A DNA stretch of 64,000 nt from JAGDVO01 sp964590075 [NCBI: uncultured Aquificales bacterium] (lineage in GTDB: Bacteria; Thermosulfidibacterota; Thermosulfidibacteria; Thermosulfidibacterales): positions 216,752 through 280,751 of the forward strand of contig CAZPXS010000001.1 in the NCBI GenBank assembly GCA_964590075.1, written 5' to 3'. A model generated the notes under the pieces. It ran no database searches and was not told where the DNA came from. It was given only the letters and a program-made list of their open reading frames with translations. Below are positions 8,305 to 18,024 of this stretch, in pieces; within the stretch, counting starts at the first letter, position 1; every line of letters begins with the position of its first letter. Both the position numbers and the translations under genes were made by a program.

Positions 8305-8661
8305 ATGAGGGAGAAACGTGGCTCGGGTGGTTTTTACGCATGGCTCTTTCAGAGGATAACAGGTGTTGCTCTTGTGGTGCTTTTACTGTTACACTTCTGG
8401 GTTACCCATGGTCTACCAAAACCCGAGGGTGTGACCTATGAGAGAATAGCACCGAGATTAGCTACTCCAACATGGAAAGTGATAGATCTTATATTCCTCG
8501 TATGTGCTCTCTATCACGGTCTTAATGGAGTATGGATGGTTATTCAGGATTATGTACATAGTGAGAAATGGCAGGGTATAATTTTCTTGATACTTGTTAC
8601 CGTCGGTTTTGTTCTTTTCTTCCTTGGTGCGAGTACAGTCATTGCCTTTAAAGCAGTTTAG
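8305..8661 (+). CDS. sdhD: Succinate dehydrogenase/fumarate reductase membrane anchor subunit D
   Basis: Second membrane subunit, 118 residues, three hydrophobic helices. It repeats the sdhC pattern: R17-I-T-G, H30 in LLLLHFWVTH, and H71 in YHGLNG. The ATG at 8305 has GGAGG 6 nt upstream; an in-frame ATG at 8290 overlaps the sdhC stop but has no ribosome site, so it was not chosen. It anchors the SdhAB head and helps form the quinone site. Confidence 0.85.
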   Translation: MREKRGSGGFYAWLFQRITGVALVVLLLLHFWVTHGLPKPEGVTYERIAPRLATPTWKVIDLIFLVCALYHGLNGVWMVIQDYVHSEKWQGIIFLILVTVGFVLFFLGASTVIAFKAV

Positions 8662-8677
8662 TTGAAGGGAGGTAGAG

Positions 8678-10525
8678 ATGGCAAAGTATAACGAGTATAA
8701 AGGTATGTTCGTTGTGGGCGAGTGTAAGAAGTACTACAATACAGATGATGCCAAGGTCATCCATGAGGAACCCAAGGGTGTAGATATAAAAAACGTACAT
8801 CTACACGATGCGGTTATAGTGGGAGCTGGTCTTGCAGGAATGTTTGCTGCTTTGGAGTTGAAAAAGGTGGGTTACGATGTTGCCGTGTTAACCAAAGTAT
8901 TCCCAACTAGGAGTCACTCAGGTGCGGCACAGGGTGGAATAGCAGCCGCCCTTGCGAATCTTGAAGAGGACCATGTTGAATGGCACTTCTTCGATACCGT
9001 AAAGGGATCTGACTATCTTGGTGATCAGGATGCCATAGAGATGATGGTAAAGGAAGCCCCGAGGATCATCTATGAGTATGAACATATGGGTGTTCCATTT
9101 TCGAGAACTCCCGATGGTAGAATAATGCAGAGGTACTTTGGTGGTCACGTTAAGGACTTCGGAAGGGGTGAACCGGTATTGAGGGCCTGTATGGCTGCGG
9201 ATAGAACGGGACATGTTCTACTACATACCCTTTGGGAACAGTGTGTGAAGTATAATGTGAGATTCTATTCTGAGTTTTTCCTCCTATCGCTCATTATAAA
9301 GAATGGTAAGTGTATAGGAGTTGTTGCCTGGGATCTTATAAATGGTGGTATACATATATTCCAGGGTAAAGCGGTACTTCTCGCGACAGGTGGCTACGGT
9401 AGGTGCTATTCTATTACGAGTAACTCCCACGCCAACACCGCAGATGGTATGGGTGTTGCTCTGAGAGCCGGTTTACCTCTAGAGGATATGGAGTTTGTTC
9501 AGTTCCATCCAAGTGGTCTTGCTTTCTTGGGTGTGCTTCTTACAGAGGGTGCAAGGGGTGAAGGTGGTTATCTGATTAACAACGAAGGTGAGCGTTTCAT
9601 GAAGAGGTATGCTCCTGAGAAGATGGAGCTTGCCCCGAGAGATGTTGTTTCGAGAGCTATGTGGGCTGAGATAGAGGCTGGTAGAGGTATAAACGGGCAG
9701 CAGTACGTATATCTCGATTTGAGGCACCTTGGTGCTCAAAGGATAATGGAGAGATTACCTCAGATTAGAGAGATAGCGATGAAGCTATTAGGAATAGATC
9801 CTGTTAAGGAACCTGTACCTGTACAACCTACCGCTCACTATTCCATGGGTGGTATACCAACCGATATATGCTGTAGGGTTTTACTTGACGGTAAGGAGAA
9901 GTGGTTAGAGGGACTCTGGGCTGCCGGTGAGTGTGCCTGCGTTTCCGTACACGGCGCAAACAGGCTTGGTACTAATTCGTTACTCGATGCATCCGTACAC
10001 GGTAAAAGAGCAGGTAAAGATATGGCAGCCTATCTATCTACCAATCCACCCTTTGAGGTGTTACCTGAGGATTGTGCTCTTGATGCCATCAAACAGATCG
10101 AATGGCTTTTGAATAACCCTGGAACTGAAAGACCAGGTGCGATAAGAAAGGAGTTACAGGAGAATATGTATAACCTGTGTGGTGTCTTTAGAACGAGAGA
10201 CGGTCTTGAGAAGATGTATAGTATCATTAAAGATCTACAGAAGAGATATAATAACATACTGGTTCAGGATAAGGGGACGAAATTCAATACCGATTTGATG
10301 GAAGCCCTTGAGCTTAGGAACTTACTTGAGACTGCTGAGGTTATAGTAGCAAGTGCCTTAAATAGAACTGAATCTAGAGGAGCTCACTATAGAAGAGACT
10401 ATCCTAACAGAGACGATGAGAACTGGTTAAAGCACACACTTGCCTGGAGGACAGAGGAGGGTATTAAGTTTGACTATAAACCGGTGGTGATTACTAGATT
10501 TAAGCCAGAGGAAAGGAAATACTAA
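8678..10525 (+). CDS. sdhA: Succinate dehydrogenase/fumarate reductase flavoprotein subunit
   Basis: SdhA holds covalent FAD and interconverts succinate and fumarate on the cytoplasmic face. The dinucleotide fold starts with G49-A-G-L-A-G54. The FAD-linking histidine is H80 in [10 protein letters not shown]. Catalytic R293 is in TEGARGEGG, and R429 is in [12 protein letters not shown]. There is an unusual N-terminal extension of about 43 residues before the Rossmann strand. Length 615. GGGAGGT precedes the ATG. Direction (oxidation or fumarate reduction) cannot be read from the sequence; the reversible-TCA context allows both. Confidence 0.95.
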   Translation: MAKYNEYKGMFVVGECKKYYNTDDAKVIHEEPKGVDIKNVHLHDAVIVGAGLAGMFAALELKKVGYDVAVLTKVFPTRSHSGAAQGGIAAALANLEEDHVEWHFFDTVKGSDYLGDQDAIEMMVKEAPRIIYEYEHMGVPFSRTPDGRIMQRYFGGHVKDFGRGEPVLRACMAADRTGHVLLHTLWEQCVKYNVRFYSEFFLLSLIIKNGKCIGVVAWDLINGGIHIFQGKAVLLATGGYGRCYSITSNSHANTADGMGVALRAGLPLEDMEFVQFHPSGLAFLGVLLTEGARGEGGYLINNEGERFMKRYAPEKMELAPRDVVSRAMWAEIEAGRGINGQQYVYLDLRHLGAQRIMERLPQIREIAMKLLGIDPVKEPVPVQPTAHYSMGGIPTDICCRVLLDGKEKWLEGLWAAGECACVSVHGANRLGTNSLLDASVHGKRAGKDMAAYLSTNPPFEVLPEDCALDAIKQIEWLLNNPGTERPGAIRKELQENMYNLCGVFRTRDGLEKMYSIIKDLQKRYNNILVQDKGTKFNTDLMEALELRNLLETAEVIVASALNRTESRGAHYRRDYPNRDDENWLKHTLAWRTEEGIKFDYKPVVITRFKPEERKY

Positions 10526-10536
10526 GGGGGTGGATA

Positions 10537-11244
10537 ATGGCTGAGTATGTATTTAGGATCTTTAGATATGATCCTGAGAAGGATGAAACAGGAAGAGTTC
10601 AGGAATATAGGATAGATGTTCAACCTGGTTGGACTGTTCTTGATGCTCTGAATTATATAAAGTGGTTTGTTGATGGTACTCTATCCTATAGAAGAGCCTG
10701 TAGGCATGGGATATGCGGATCATGTGGAATGACCATAAACGGCAAGAACGGTCTTGCCTGTGAGACACAGGTTAAGGATCTCGGTACCACTGTAATTACA
10801 ATCGAACCATTGAGAGGATTTCCTGTTATAAAGGATCTTATAGTCGATATGGAACCCTTCTATGATAAACTCTATGCAGTAAAACCGTATCTCATAACCA
10901 AGACGCCACCACCGACGGATAAGGAGAGGTTACAGTCGCCCGAGGATAGGGCAAAGCTTGATGGTAAGTATGAGTGTATACTCTGTGGTTGTTGTACCAG
11001 CTCGTGTCCAACCTACTGGGCGGATAAGAACTTCCTAGGACCAAACGCTCTTTTAAAGGCAGCAAGATTTCTCTTTGATTCAAGGGATGAGGGATATGAG
11101 GATAGGATTTCCGTTATAGATGATAAGCACGGAGTTTGGAGATGTCATACTATATTTAACTGTGTTGAGGCATGCCCCAAGGAGCTTAATCCAACGCAGG
11201 CTATTGTTGATTTAAGAAAGTTGATTTTAAGAGGCAAATTATAA
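10537..11244 (+). CDS. sdhB: Succinate dehydrogenase/fumarate reductase iron-sulfur subunit
   Basis: SdhB carries electrons from FAD to the quinone site through three clusters, all with their ligands: [2Fe-2S] at C55, C60, C63, C75; [4Fe-4S] and [3Fe-4S] shared among C147, C150, C153, C157, C203, C209 and C213. The 235-residue length is normal. It begins 12 nt after sdhA with AAGGGGGTGG as the ribosome site. A strong terminator 11 nt past the stop closes the fum-sdh operon. Confidence 0.95.
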   Translation: MAEYVFRIFRYDPEKDETGRVQEYRIDVQPGWTVLDALNYIKWFVDGTLSYRRACRHGICGSCGMTINGKNGLACETQVKDLGTTVITIEPLRGFPVIKDLIVDMEPFYDKLYAVKPYLITKTPPPTDKERLQSPEDRAKLDGKYECILCGCCTSSCPTYWADKNFLGPNALLKAARFLFDSRDEGYEDRISVIDDKHGVWRCHTIFNCVEACPKELNPTQAIVDLRKLILRGKL

Positions 11245-11255
11245 AATCAGTTTTT

Positions 11256-11288
11256 AAGGGGAGGTTGACTACCTCCCCTTTTTCTTTT
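11256..11288 (+). terminator. Rho-independent terminator after sdhB
   Basis: Stem AAGGGGAGGT (11256-11265) with ACCTCCCCTT (11271-11280), 5-nt loop, then TTTCTTTT. Closely similar in sequence to the hairpins at 5344 and 6387. Confidence 0.88.
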
Positions 11289-11334
11289 ATTAAGCCTTTA
11301 GTCAGTCTAATTCTTCTGCAATAAGGAGGAGGGG

Positions 11335-12504
11335 ATGAAGGTTCATGAGTATCAAGCAAAAGAGCTGTTCAAACAGTATGGGATACCAGTTCCAAGAGGC
11401 GGTGTAGCAGAAACTCCCGAGGAAGCCAGAAAAATAGCAGAATCCTTGGGTGGTAATCTTTTCGTTGTTAAGGCACAGGTCCATGCAGGTGGTCGTGGAA
11501 AGGCTGGTGGTGTTAAGCTTGCAAGGAGTGTCGATGAGGTCTACGAGATTGCTAAGAACATGATCGGTATGAAGCTTGTAACCCATCAGACAGGTCCAGA
11601 GGGTAAGATAGTTAGGAAGGTTTTGGTAGAAGAGGGGCTAAATATCGAGAAGGAACTCTATATGGGTATGGTTATCGACAGAGCTACTGAATGCCCCGTT
11701 TTGATGGTTTCAGCTGAAGGTGGTGTTGAGATTGAAGAGGTAGCAGCAAAGAGTCCCGAGAAGATTTTAAAGGCCTTTATAGATCCTGCTCTTGGATTTA
11801 TGCCCTTTTATGCGAGAAAGTTAGCTTACGGACTTGGTTTGACAGGTGATTTGGTTAAAAAGGCCGTTAGTTTTATGACAGCTTTGTACAGGTTGTTCGT
11901 TGAGAAGGATGCTTCACTTGCCGAGATCAACCCACTGGTAATAACAAAGGAAGGGGATCTTATAGCTCTTGATGCTAAGTTAAACTTCGATGATAACGGT
12001 CTTTTTAGACATCCAGAGATCGCTGAGCTTAGAGACATATATGAGGAGGATCCTCTCGAGGTTGAAGCTTCAAAATACGATCTAAACTACATAAAACTTG
12101 ATGGCAACATAGGTTGTATGGTAAACGGTGCTGGTCTTGCCATGGCTACCATGGATATAATAAAGCTCTACGGCGGAGAGCCAGCTAACTTCCTTGATGT
12201 TGGTGGCGCCGCTGATTCAGAGAGGGTGAAGAACGCCTTTAGAATCCTGATAAGCGATCCCGCGGTAAAGGCTGTGTTTGTTAATATTTTTGGTGGTATA
12301 GTACGTTGTGATAGGGTTGCAGAGGGTATAATAAAGGCTGCTAAAGAGTTGGAAGTTAAGGTTCCAATGGTTATAAGGCTTGAGGGTACCAATAGGGATA
12401 TAGCAATGGAGATGTTGAAAAACAGTGGTTTGAAATTCATACTTGCGGACTCAATGGCCGATGGCGCTGAAAAGGCTGTTAAAGCAGCCAGTGGAGAAAT
12501 TTAA
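11335..12504 (+). CDS. sucC: Succinate-CoA ligase (ADP-forming), beta subunit
   Basis: The beta subunit holds the ATP-grasp domain (about residues 1-235) and the C-terminal ligase domain of succinyl-CoA synthetase. Seen are the nucleotide loop [17 protein letters not shown], the metal-binding EINPLV and the C-terminal [11 protein letters not shown]. Length 389 is standard. The start follows AAGGAGGAGGGG. It converts succinate and CoA to succinyl-CoA, the substrate for the Kor complex encoded 0.9 kb downstream, so the order sucCD-kor follows the reductive direction of carbon flow. No clear promoter was recognised in the 46 nt after the upstream terminator. Confidence 0.96.
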   Translation: MKVHEYQAKELFKQYGIPVPRGGVAETPEEARKIAESLGGNLFVVKAQVHAGGRGKAGGVKLARSVDEVYEIAKNMIGMKLVTHQTGPEGKIVRKVLVEEGLNIEKELYMGMVIDRATECPVLMVSAEGGVEIEEVAAKSPEKILKAFIDPALGFMPFYARKLAYGLGLTGDLVKKAVSFMTALYRLFVEKDASLAEINPLVITKEGDLIALDAKLNFDDNGLFRHPEIAELRDIYEEDPLEVEASKYDLNYIKLDGNIGCMVNGAGLAMATMDIIKLYGGEPANFLDVGGAADSERVKNAFRILISDPAVKAVFVNIFGGIVRCDRVAEGIIKAAKELEVKVPMVIRLEGTNRDIAMEMLKNSGLKFILADSMADGAEKAVKAASGEI

Positions 12505-12519
12505 TTAGGAGGTTGTAGG

Positions 12520-13398
12520 ATGAGTATACTGGTTAACAAGAATACGAGGGTAGTTGTTCAGGGAATCACGGGTAAAGAGGGAACATTCCATACAAAGCAG
12601 TGTATAGAGTATGGGACTAATGTTGTTGCCGGTGTTACTCCAGGTAAAGGCGGTACCATGTGGGAGGGGAAAATCCCGGTATATAACACCGTTCAGGAGG
12701 CTGTTGAGAAGGAGGGAGCAAATGCTGCATTGATATTTGTTCCTCCGGCCTTTGCTGCCGATGCTATTGCGGAGGCTGCCGATGCTGGCTGCGAAGTTAT
12801 TGTGGCTATTACGGAGGGTATTCCTGCTCTCGATATGATGAAGGTAAAGAGAGCCATAAGAGATAAGAATGTTAGACTCATAGGTCCTAATTGTCCTGGT
12901 ATAATCACTCCCGGTGAGTGCAAGATGGGAATAATGCCTGGATATATCTTTACTAAGGGACCGGTGGGAGTTATATCCCGTAGTGGTACCCTTACCTATG
13001 AGGCGGTTTGGCAGTGTACAACAAGAGGTATAGGCCAGTCTACATGTATCGGAATCGGTGGGGATCCGATTGTTGGTTCTACTTTTGTGGATCTTTTGAA
13101 GCTATTCAACGAGGATGATGAGACAGAACTCGTGATCCTAATAGGTGAGATAGGTGGTACTGCGGAGGAGACGGCGGCTGAGTATATAAAGAAGGAGTTC
13201 AAGAAACCGGTTGTTGCCTTTATCGCTGGTAGGACTGCACCTCCAGGTAGAAGGATGGGTCACGCGGGTGCTATAATAGCCGGTGGTAAGGGAACTGCTG
13301 CGGAAAAGATGAAAGCCTTGAGAGAGGCGGGTGTACACGTAGTTGAAAGCCCTGCCGAAATAGGGGAGACTGTTGCGAAAGTATTAGGTAAAAAGTAG
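12520..13398 (+). CDS. sucD: Succinate-CoA ligase, alpha subunit
   Basis: The alpha subunit binds CoA in its N-terminal Rossmann domain ([11 protein letters not shown], then TPGKGG) and carries the phosphorylated histidine H248 in [13 protein letters not shown]. Length 292 is typical. It starts 15 nt after sucC with TTAGGAGGT and is followed after 11 nt by korD, so sucCD and korDABC are probably one transcript. Confidence 0.96.
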   Translation: MSILVNKNTRVVVQGITGKEGTFHTKQCIEYGTNVVAGVTPGKGGTMWEGKIPVYNTVQEAVEKEGANAALIFVPPAFAADAIAEAADAGCEVIVAITEGIPALDMMKVKRAIRDKNVRLIGPNCPGIITPGECKMGIMPGYIFTKGPVGVISRSGTLTYEAVWQCTTRGIGQSTCIGIGGDPIVGSTFVDLLKLFNEDDETELVILIGEIGGTAEETAAEYIKKEFKKPVVAFIAGRTAPPGRRMGHAGAIIAGGKGTAAEKMKALREAGVHVVESPAEIGETVAKVLGKK

Positions 13399-13409
13399 GG
13401 AGGGGGAAG

Positions 13410-13652
13410 ATGTCTACTTCTACTGGTAAGAAGTTTATAGGTGTTGTGGTTATCAAGCCTGAGCGTTGTAAGGGTTGTGAGATATGTGTGAGTTTCTGTC
13501 CTACAGGTGCGATAGTTATGTCGAAGGATTTTAATTCCAAGGGTTATCACTATCCAGAGTTTGCGTATCCCGAGAAATGTACAGGTTGCGGCCTTTGTGG
13601 CTTGTACTGCCCTGATTTCGCTATTTATGGTTATAGAGAAAAGGTAGAATAG
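13410..13652 (+). CDS. korD: 2-oxoglutarate:ferredoxin oxidoreductase, delta (2x[4Fe-4S] ferredoxin-like) subunit
   Basis: Small 80-residue electron-transfer subunit. Two complete cluster motifs are present: C20, C23, C26, C30-P and C57, C60, C63, C67-P. It heads the four-gene kor set in the order delta, alpha, beta, gamma. Paralogous pyruvate or 2-ketoisovalerate oxidoreductases have the same architecture; the specificity call rests on the succinyl-CoA ligase genes directly upstream. Confidence 0.88.
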   Translation: MSTSTGKKFIGVVVIKPERCKGCEICVSFCPTGAIVMSKDFNSKGYHYPEFAYPEKCTGCGLCGLYCPDFAIYGYREKVE

Positions 13653-13664
13653 GAGGGTATTGAG

Positions 13665-14846
13665 ATGGCAAATATTAAATGGACTACAGCCGATCCAAAG
13701 GGCGTTTTGACAGGTGCCCATTATCTCGATGGTAACCATGCAGCCTGTGAAGGAGCCCTTGCTGCGGGTTGTAGATTTGCAGCAGGATATCCGATAACAC
13801 CCTCAACGGAAATAGTGGAAAGGTTTGCTGCTAGAATTCCAGAGGTTGGTGGCGTTTTTATCCAGATGGAGGATGAGATAGCCTCATCTATAGCCTTACA
13901 GGGAGCCGTTTGGGCTGGCCTGAAGGCTATGACCGTTACTAGTGGTCCTGGTTTCTCCCTTATGATGGAGCATATAGGTCTTGCTGCTATGACCGAGACT
14001 CCCTGCGTTTTCGTCAACGTTCAGAGAGGTGGCCCTTCAACAGGTACACCAACTCTTCCAGCCCAGGCGGATATGATGCAGGCAAGATGGGGATCGCACG
14101 GTGATTATGAGATAATCGCAATTTCTCCAAGCTCTCCACAGGAATGCTTTGAATTTATAATAGACGCTTTCAATCTCTCTGAGATCTATAGAGTTCCCGT
14201 TATGTTTATGATGGATGAGTGCGTTGGCCATATGACGGAAAAGGTGATAATTCCTGAACCTGAGAAGATCAAGGTAGTGGAGAGAAGATGGACCGATAAA
14301 AAGCCCGGTGAGTATTTACCCTTTGAACCTGACGATGATTTAGTTCCGAATATGGTTAAGGCTGGCGATGGTTATAGGATCCATGTGACAGGTCTTACCC
14401 ATGATGAGAGAGGTTATCCTGCTGCAACCGATGTGGCTATACACAACAAGCTGGTTAGGAGACTATGCGATAAGATATACAGGAATGCTCACAAGATATG
14501 GAAATGGGAAGAGATAGATACCGATGGCGCTGAAGTTGTAGTTATGTCTTATGGTATCTCTGCGAGGGTTGCTCTAAGAGGAATCGAAATGGCAAGGGAG
14601 AAGGGAGTTAAGGTAGGTCTCTTGAGATTGATAGTTGTATGGCCTTTACCTGAGCCAAGGATAAGGGAAATTGCCGATAAGGTAAAGGCTATAGTAGTTC
14701 CTGAGCTAAACGTTAGGGCTCAGGTTGCAAGGGAAATTGAGAGGGTAGTGGCTGGGCGTTGTCCAGTTATACCCGTCGGCCATGCTGGTGCGGGTGTTCA
14801 TGATCCTAAGGATATTTATAATGCTATAATGGAGGCGTTGAAATGA
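13665..14846 (+). CDS. korA: 2-oxoglutarate:ferredoxin oxidoreductase, alpha subunit
   Basis: The 393-residue alpha subunit carries the pyrimidine-binding domain (GCRFAAGYPITPSTEIVERF, then QMEDEIASSIALQGAVWAG) and a C-terminal transketolase-like domain. The complex interconverts 2-oxoglutarate plus CoA with succinyl-CoA, CO2 and reduced ferredoxin. It overlaps korB by 4 nt (ATGA), suggesting translational coupling. A TAGGAGGGT site precedes the ATG, 12 nt after korD. Confidence 0.92.
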   Translation: MANIKWTTADPKGVLTGAHYLDGNHAACEGALAAGCRFAAGYPITPSTEIVERFAARIPEVGGVFIQMEDEIASSIALQGAVWAGLKAMTVTSGPGFSLMMEHIGLAAMTETPCVFVNVQRGGPSTGTPTLPAQADMMQARWGSHGDYEIIAISPSSPQECFEFIIDAFNLSEIYRVPVMFMMDECVGHMTEKVIIPEPEKIKVVERRWTDKKPGEYLPFEPDDDLVPNMVKAGDGYRIHVTGLTHDERGYPAATDVAIHNKLVRRLCDKIYRNAHKIWKWEEIDTDGAEVVVMSYGISARVALRGIEMAREKGVKVGLLRLIVVWPLPEPRIREIADKVKAIVVPELNVRAQVAREIERVVAGRCPVIPVGHAGAGVHDPKDIYNAIMEALK

Positions 14847-15712
14847 GTGTAACAACCTATAGAGAAAACCCGGTTGAGCAATTTTTGAGAACGGATAGGA
14901 TGCCCCATATATGGTGTCCAGGTTGTGGTATAGGAACGAGTGTTAACTGCTTTGCAAGAGCCGTTCTTGAGTGTGGTATTCCTCTCGATAAGTTAGCTAT
15001 TGTATCTGGTATAGGTTGTACCGGAAGAGTTGCGGGTTATCTCAGACTCGATTCTTTCCATACGACCCATGGTAGAGCTATACCCTTTGCCACTGGTTTG
15101 AAGCTTGCTAATCCGGAGCTTACGGTTGTTGTCTATTCAGGTGACGGAGACTTAGCTGCTATAGGAGGAAATCACCTCATCCATGCTGCAAGGAGAAATA
15201 TGGATCTAAAGGTTATATGTGTTAATAATTTTACCTACGGGATGACCGGTGGACAGGTTGCACCAACGACCCATCTAACGAAGCTCGCAACTACAACACC
15301 CTATGGAAATCCGGATATACCTTTCAATCTACCCCATCTTGTTGCGAGTTGTGGAGCAGTCTTTGTTGCAAGGTGGACTACATATCATGTAGTTCAGTTA
15401 CAGAGAAGTATTGTCAAGGCATTAAAGAAAAAGGGCTTCACCTTTATAGAGATAATTGCTCCCTGTCCTACGCTTTATATGAGAAGGAATAGATTGGGTA
15501 CAAGTGTGGATATGATGAAGTACTTTAAGGAAAAGAGTGTGATCAAAAATGGTGCGGATACCAAAGAGGTTGCTATAGTTAACTATGACGATCCTATTAT
15601 AGTTGGTGAGTTCGTTGATATTGAAAAGCCAACGTGGTTGGACACCTACAATAGTATAATGAAGGAAAGACTGGGTGATAAGTATGTACCTTGGGGGGTA
15701 AGTAATGAATAA
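14843..15712 (+). CDS. korB: 2-oxoglutarate:ferredoxin oxidoreductase, beta (TPP-binding) subunit
   Basis: The beta subunit, 289 residues, binds thiamine diphosphate through G100-D-G-D103 and the downstream NNFTYGMTGGQ segment. It also has WC25-PGC28-G and IGC59-TG cysteines that ligate the proximal [4Fe-4S] cluster. The start overlaps korA by 4 nt and the end overlaps korC by 8 nt. TPP-type ferredoxin oxidoreductases are oxygen-sensitive and reversible, in line with the other enzymes here. Confidence 0.93.
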   Translation: MSVTTYRENPVEQFLRTDRMPHIWCPGCGIGTSVNCFARAVLECGIPLDKLAIVSGIGCTGRVAGYLRLDSFHTTHGRAIPFATGLKLANPELTVVVYSGDGDLAAIGGNHLIHAARRNMDLKVICVNNFTYGMTGGQVAPTTHLTKLATTTPYGNPDIPFNLPHLVASCGAVFVARWTTYHVVQLQRSIVKALKKKGFTFIEIIAPCPTLYMRRNRLGTSVDMMKYFKEKSVIKNGADTKEVAIVNYDDPIIVGEFVDIEKPTWLDTYNSIMKERLGDKYVPWGVSNE

Positions 15713-16259
15713 GGATAGAATTGAAGTCAGGTTGGCCGGTTTTGGTGGTCAGGGTATAATACTCATGGGGTATGTTATCGGAAAAGCCTATTCCATATTC
15801 GAGGGTTATGAGGCTACTCTAACTCAGTCCTTCGGTCCTGAGGCTAGAGGAGGAGCCTGTTCGGCTCAGGTTATACTATCCAAGGGTAGGATACTCTATC
15901 CCTATGTTACCAGCCCCGATATTCTTGTCGTGATGTCTCAGGAAGCTTATACCAGGTATTATCCTACTTTAAGGGATGATGGCATTCTTATAGTTGAGGA
16001 AGAGCTTGTAAAACTCGGTGATCTAAAACCGAATCAAAAACTTTTCAAGATTCCTGCTACCCGTCTTGCGGAGGAGAAGGTTGGAAGAAGGATGACACTT
16101 AACATCGTTATGTGCGGTTTCTTTACGGCAGTTACAGGTGTTGTTAGTAAAGAGGCGATGGAAAACGCTGTTAAAGATACGGTTCCCGCAGGCACTGAAG
16201 AGATAAACCTCAAGGCCTTCCAGGTGGGCTACGATTACGGTAAATCTCTCCTAGGATAG
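15705..16259 (+). CDS. korC: 2-oxoglutarate:ferredoxin oxidoreductase, gamma subunit
   Basis: The 184-residue gamma domain, beginning with GFGGQGIILMGYVIGKAY and containing TQSFGPEARGGACSAQV, both family hallmarks. It overlaps korB by 8 nt (ATG at 15705 within the korB end) with AAGTA(A)-type spacing behind a GGGGGG ribosome site. It is the last TCA gene and is followed by a terminator. Confidence 0.92.
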   Translation: MNKDRIEVRLAGFGGQGIILMGYVIGKAYSIFEGYEATLTQSFGPEARGGACSAQVILSKGRILYPYVTSPDILVVMSQEAYTRYYPTLRDDGILIVEEELVKLGDLKPNQKLFKIPATRLAEEKVGRRMTLNIVMCGFFTAVTGVVSKEAMENAVKDTVPAGTEEINLKAFQVGYDYGKSLLG

Positions 16260-16278
16260 TTAGGTTTGTACTTAAATT

Positions 16279-16303
16279 AGGGGGGGCTTTGCCCCCTTTC
16301 TTT
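16279..16303 (+). terminator. Rho-independent terminator after korC
   Basis: GGGGGC (16282-16287), TTT loop, GCCCCC (16291-16296), extended by G-U and A-U pairs, then TTTCTTTC. It closes the TCA supercluster. Confidence 0.82.
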
Positions 16304-16317
16304 CTGGCTCTATAGTA

Positions 16318-16346
16318 TTGTCAATCTTCTTCCCCTGTTATATTAT
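16318..16346 (+). promoter_or_regulatory. Sigma-70-type promoter for the mla-lepA-hemD operon
   Basis: TTGTCA (16318-16323), 17-nt spacer, TATTAT (16341-16346), each one mismatch from consensus. Predicted start near 16353 leaves a leader of about 128 nt before mlaE, in which I see no recognisable riboswitch. Confidence 0.65.
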
Positions 16347-16480
16347 GATTAATAAGATTATCATGATATACTAATTTACTTACCCGATGATTTGGCTTGA
16401 TGAAAGTTTTTTTTCGTGTTAAGATTAAGCTGGGTTTGGGAATTATCTATTTTGGTGGTTGAGTGATAGAGAGGGAAGGG

Positions 16481-17257
16481 ATGTTTTTGGTTGTTTTTTT
16501 GAGACGATTGGGTTCTATAGGGGTAAACTCTGTTTTATCACTGGGTAGGTTTGGTCTCTTTCTCTTTATCACTCTATTTTGGATTTTTGCAAGGCCGATA
16601 AAAATACGCAGAGTTATAAAGCAGATCCACTTTATAGGATACAAGTCTATCCCGATAGTTGCACTAACTGGGGCGTTTACCGGGATGGTTTTGGCTCTCG
16701 AGTCCTTCTATGCGCTTAATAAATTTGGAGCTGAAGCGCTTCTTGGCCCTGCTGTAGCTCTCTCGATGCTTAGAGAGTTGGGACCTGTCATAAGCGCTCT
16801 TATGATAGTCGCGAGGGCGGGTTCAGCCATAACCGCTGAGATAGGTATTATGAAGATAACGGAACAGATAGACGCCCTTGAGATTATGGCTCTCAATCCC
16901 TTTAGGTACATAATGGTTCCGAACTTTTTAGCCTCTATAATCTCTTTCCCCCTTTTGTGTTCACTTTTCAATACCGTCGGTATCTTTGGAGGATACCTTG
17001 TTGCGGTTCATTTACTTGGTTTAAGTCCGGGTACCTATTTCGGTGACATTCCTCACTATATCAAGGCCGAGGATATAAATATGAGCATTGTGAAATCTTT
17101 AGTTTTCGGAGTGATAATGTTCTGGGTTTCCTGCTATGAGGGTTATTATACGGAGTTCGGTGCGGAAGGAGTTGGTAGGGCAACCACAAGGGCGGTTGTT
17201 ATTGCAAGTGTTTTGATACTGATAATGGATTATGTGCTTACCAGCATACTCTTTTAG
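16481..17257 (+). CDS. mlaE: MlaE-family lipid transport permease
   Basis: Inner-membrane permease of the Mla (maintenance of lipid asymmetry) ABC system. The 258 residues contain about six hydrophobic segments and the family core VALTGAFTGMVLALESF, followed by LLREL-like and EIGIMKITEQIDALE segments that contact the ATPase. The ATG at 16481 gives an N-terminus that aligns with E. coli MlaE by eye; a GTG at 16463 is an in-frame alternative with a weaker ribosome site. It heads mlaEFDAC. Confidence 0.9.
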   Translation: MFLVVFLRRLGSIGVNSVLSLGRFGLFLFITLFWIFARPIKIRRVIKQIHFIGYKSIPIVALTGAFTGMVLALESFYALNKFGAEALLGPAVALSMLRELGPVISALMIVARAGSAITAEIGIMKITEQIDALEIMALNPFRYIMVPNFLASIISFPLLCSLFNTVGIFGGYLVAVHLLGLSPGTYFGDIPHYIKAEDINMSIVKSLVFGVIMFWVSCYEGYYTEFGAEGVGRATTRAVVIASVLILIMDYVLTSILF

Positions 17258-17265
17258 AGGTTTCT

Positions 17266-18024
17266 ATGGAGAGAAGGGTAAAGATAGAGATTAGGGATGT
17301 TCATAAGACACTGAAAGGTCAAAGGGTTTTAAGGGGGATTGATCTAAAAATATATGAAGGGGAGAGGGTTGCTATAGTTGGTAAGAGTGGAACGGGTAAA
17401 AGTGTGCTTCTAAAACATATAGTTGGTCTCATGAAACCCGATAGTGGTGATATTCTGATAGATGGTGAGAGTATAGTCTCTGCATACGGTAAGAGGTTAG
17501 AGGGTATAAGGGAGAAGTTTGGTTATCTATTTCAAGGTGGTGCGCTATTTGATTCCTATACCGTTTACGACAACGTTGCCTTTCCTCTAAGGGAAAAGAG
17601 AAGGATGAGGGAGGATGAGATAAGAGAGATAGTTCTTAGAAACCTAGAGCTTGTTGGACTTAAGGGTATGGAGTGGAAGTATCCGGCGGAGTTATCGGGT
17701 GGTCAGAGAAAGAGAGCTGCTCTAGCAAGGTGTATGGTTCTTGAACCTGAAATAATGCTTTTTGATGAGCCAACTACAGGTTTGGATCCCATAACCACTA
17801 TGTCCATATATAAGCTTATGGATGAAACTTACAGGGTTAAGGGTTATACAGAGCTAGTGGTATCACACGATATCCCTGGGATTTTTGCCTTTGTCGATAA
17901 GGTTGCTGTTCTTAATGAGGGTAGGGTAGTTTACTTTGGTAGCCCTGAGGGGATGGAGAGTTCGGATGATCCCTTTGTGGTGGAATTTTTGAGAGCGGGA
18001 TTAGCGTTGAGGGGGTGCGAGTGA
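17266..18024 (+). CDS. mlaF: MlaF-family ABC transporter ATP-binding protein
   Basis: ATPase of the Mla complex, 252 residues. Walker A GKSGTGKS at 39-46, ABC signature LSGGQ at 143-147 and Walker [10 protein letters not shown] with E168. It starts 8 nt after mlaE, and its TGA shares one base with the mlaD ATG. It drives phospholipid movement between inner membrane and periplasmic MlaC, in a direction not readable from sequence. Confidence 0.93.
   Translation: MERRVKIEIRDVHKTLKGQRVLRGIDLKIYEGERVAIVGKSGTGKSVLLKHIVGLMKPDSGDILIDGESIVSAYGKRLEGIREKFGYLFQGGALFDSYTVYDNVAFPLREKRRMREDEIREIVLRNLELVGLKGMEWKYPAELSGGQRKRAALARCMVLEPEIMLFDEPTTGLDPITTMSIYKLMDETYRVKGYTELVVSHDIPGIFAFVDKVAVLNEGRVVYFGSPEGMESSDDPFVVEFLRAGLALRGCE

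Noticed and set aside
11335-13398. ATP-citrate lyase subunits (related folds to sucCD)
   Set aside because: Lengths 389 and 292, the phospho-histidine loop and the pairing are those of succinate-CoA ligase; no citrate synthase-like domain is attached.
13260-13739. Minus-strand open frame of about 159 codons opposite sucD/korD/korA
   Set aside because: Opposes three recognised genes and has no domain or ribosome site.
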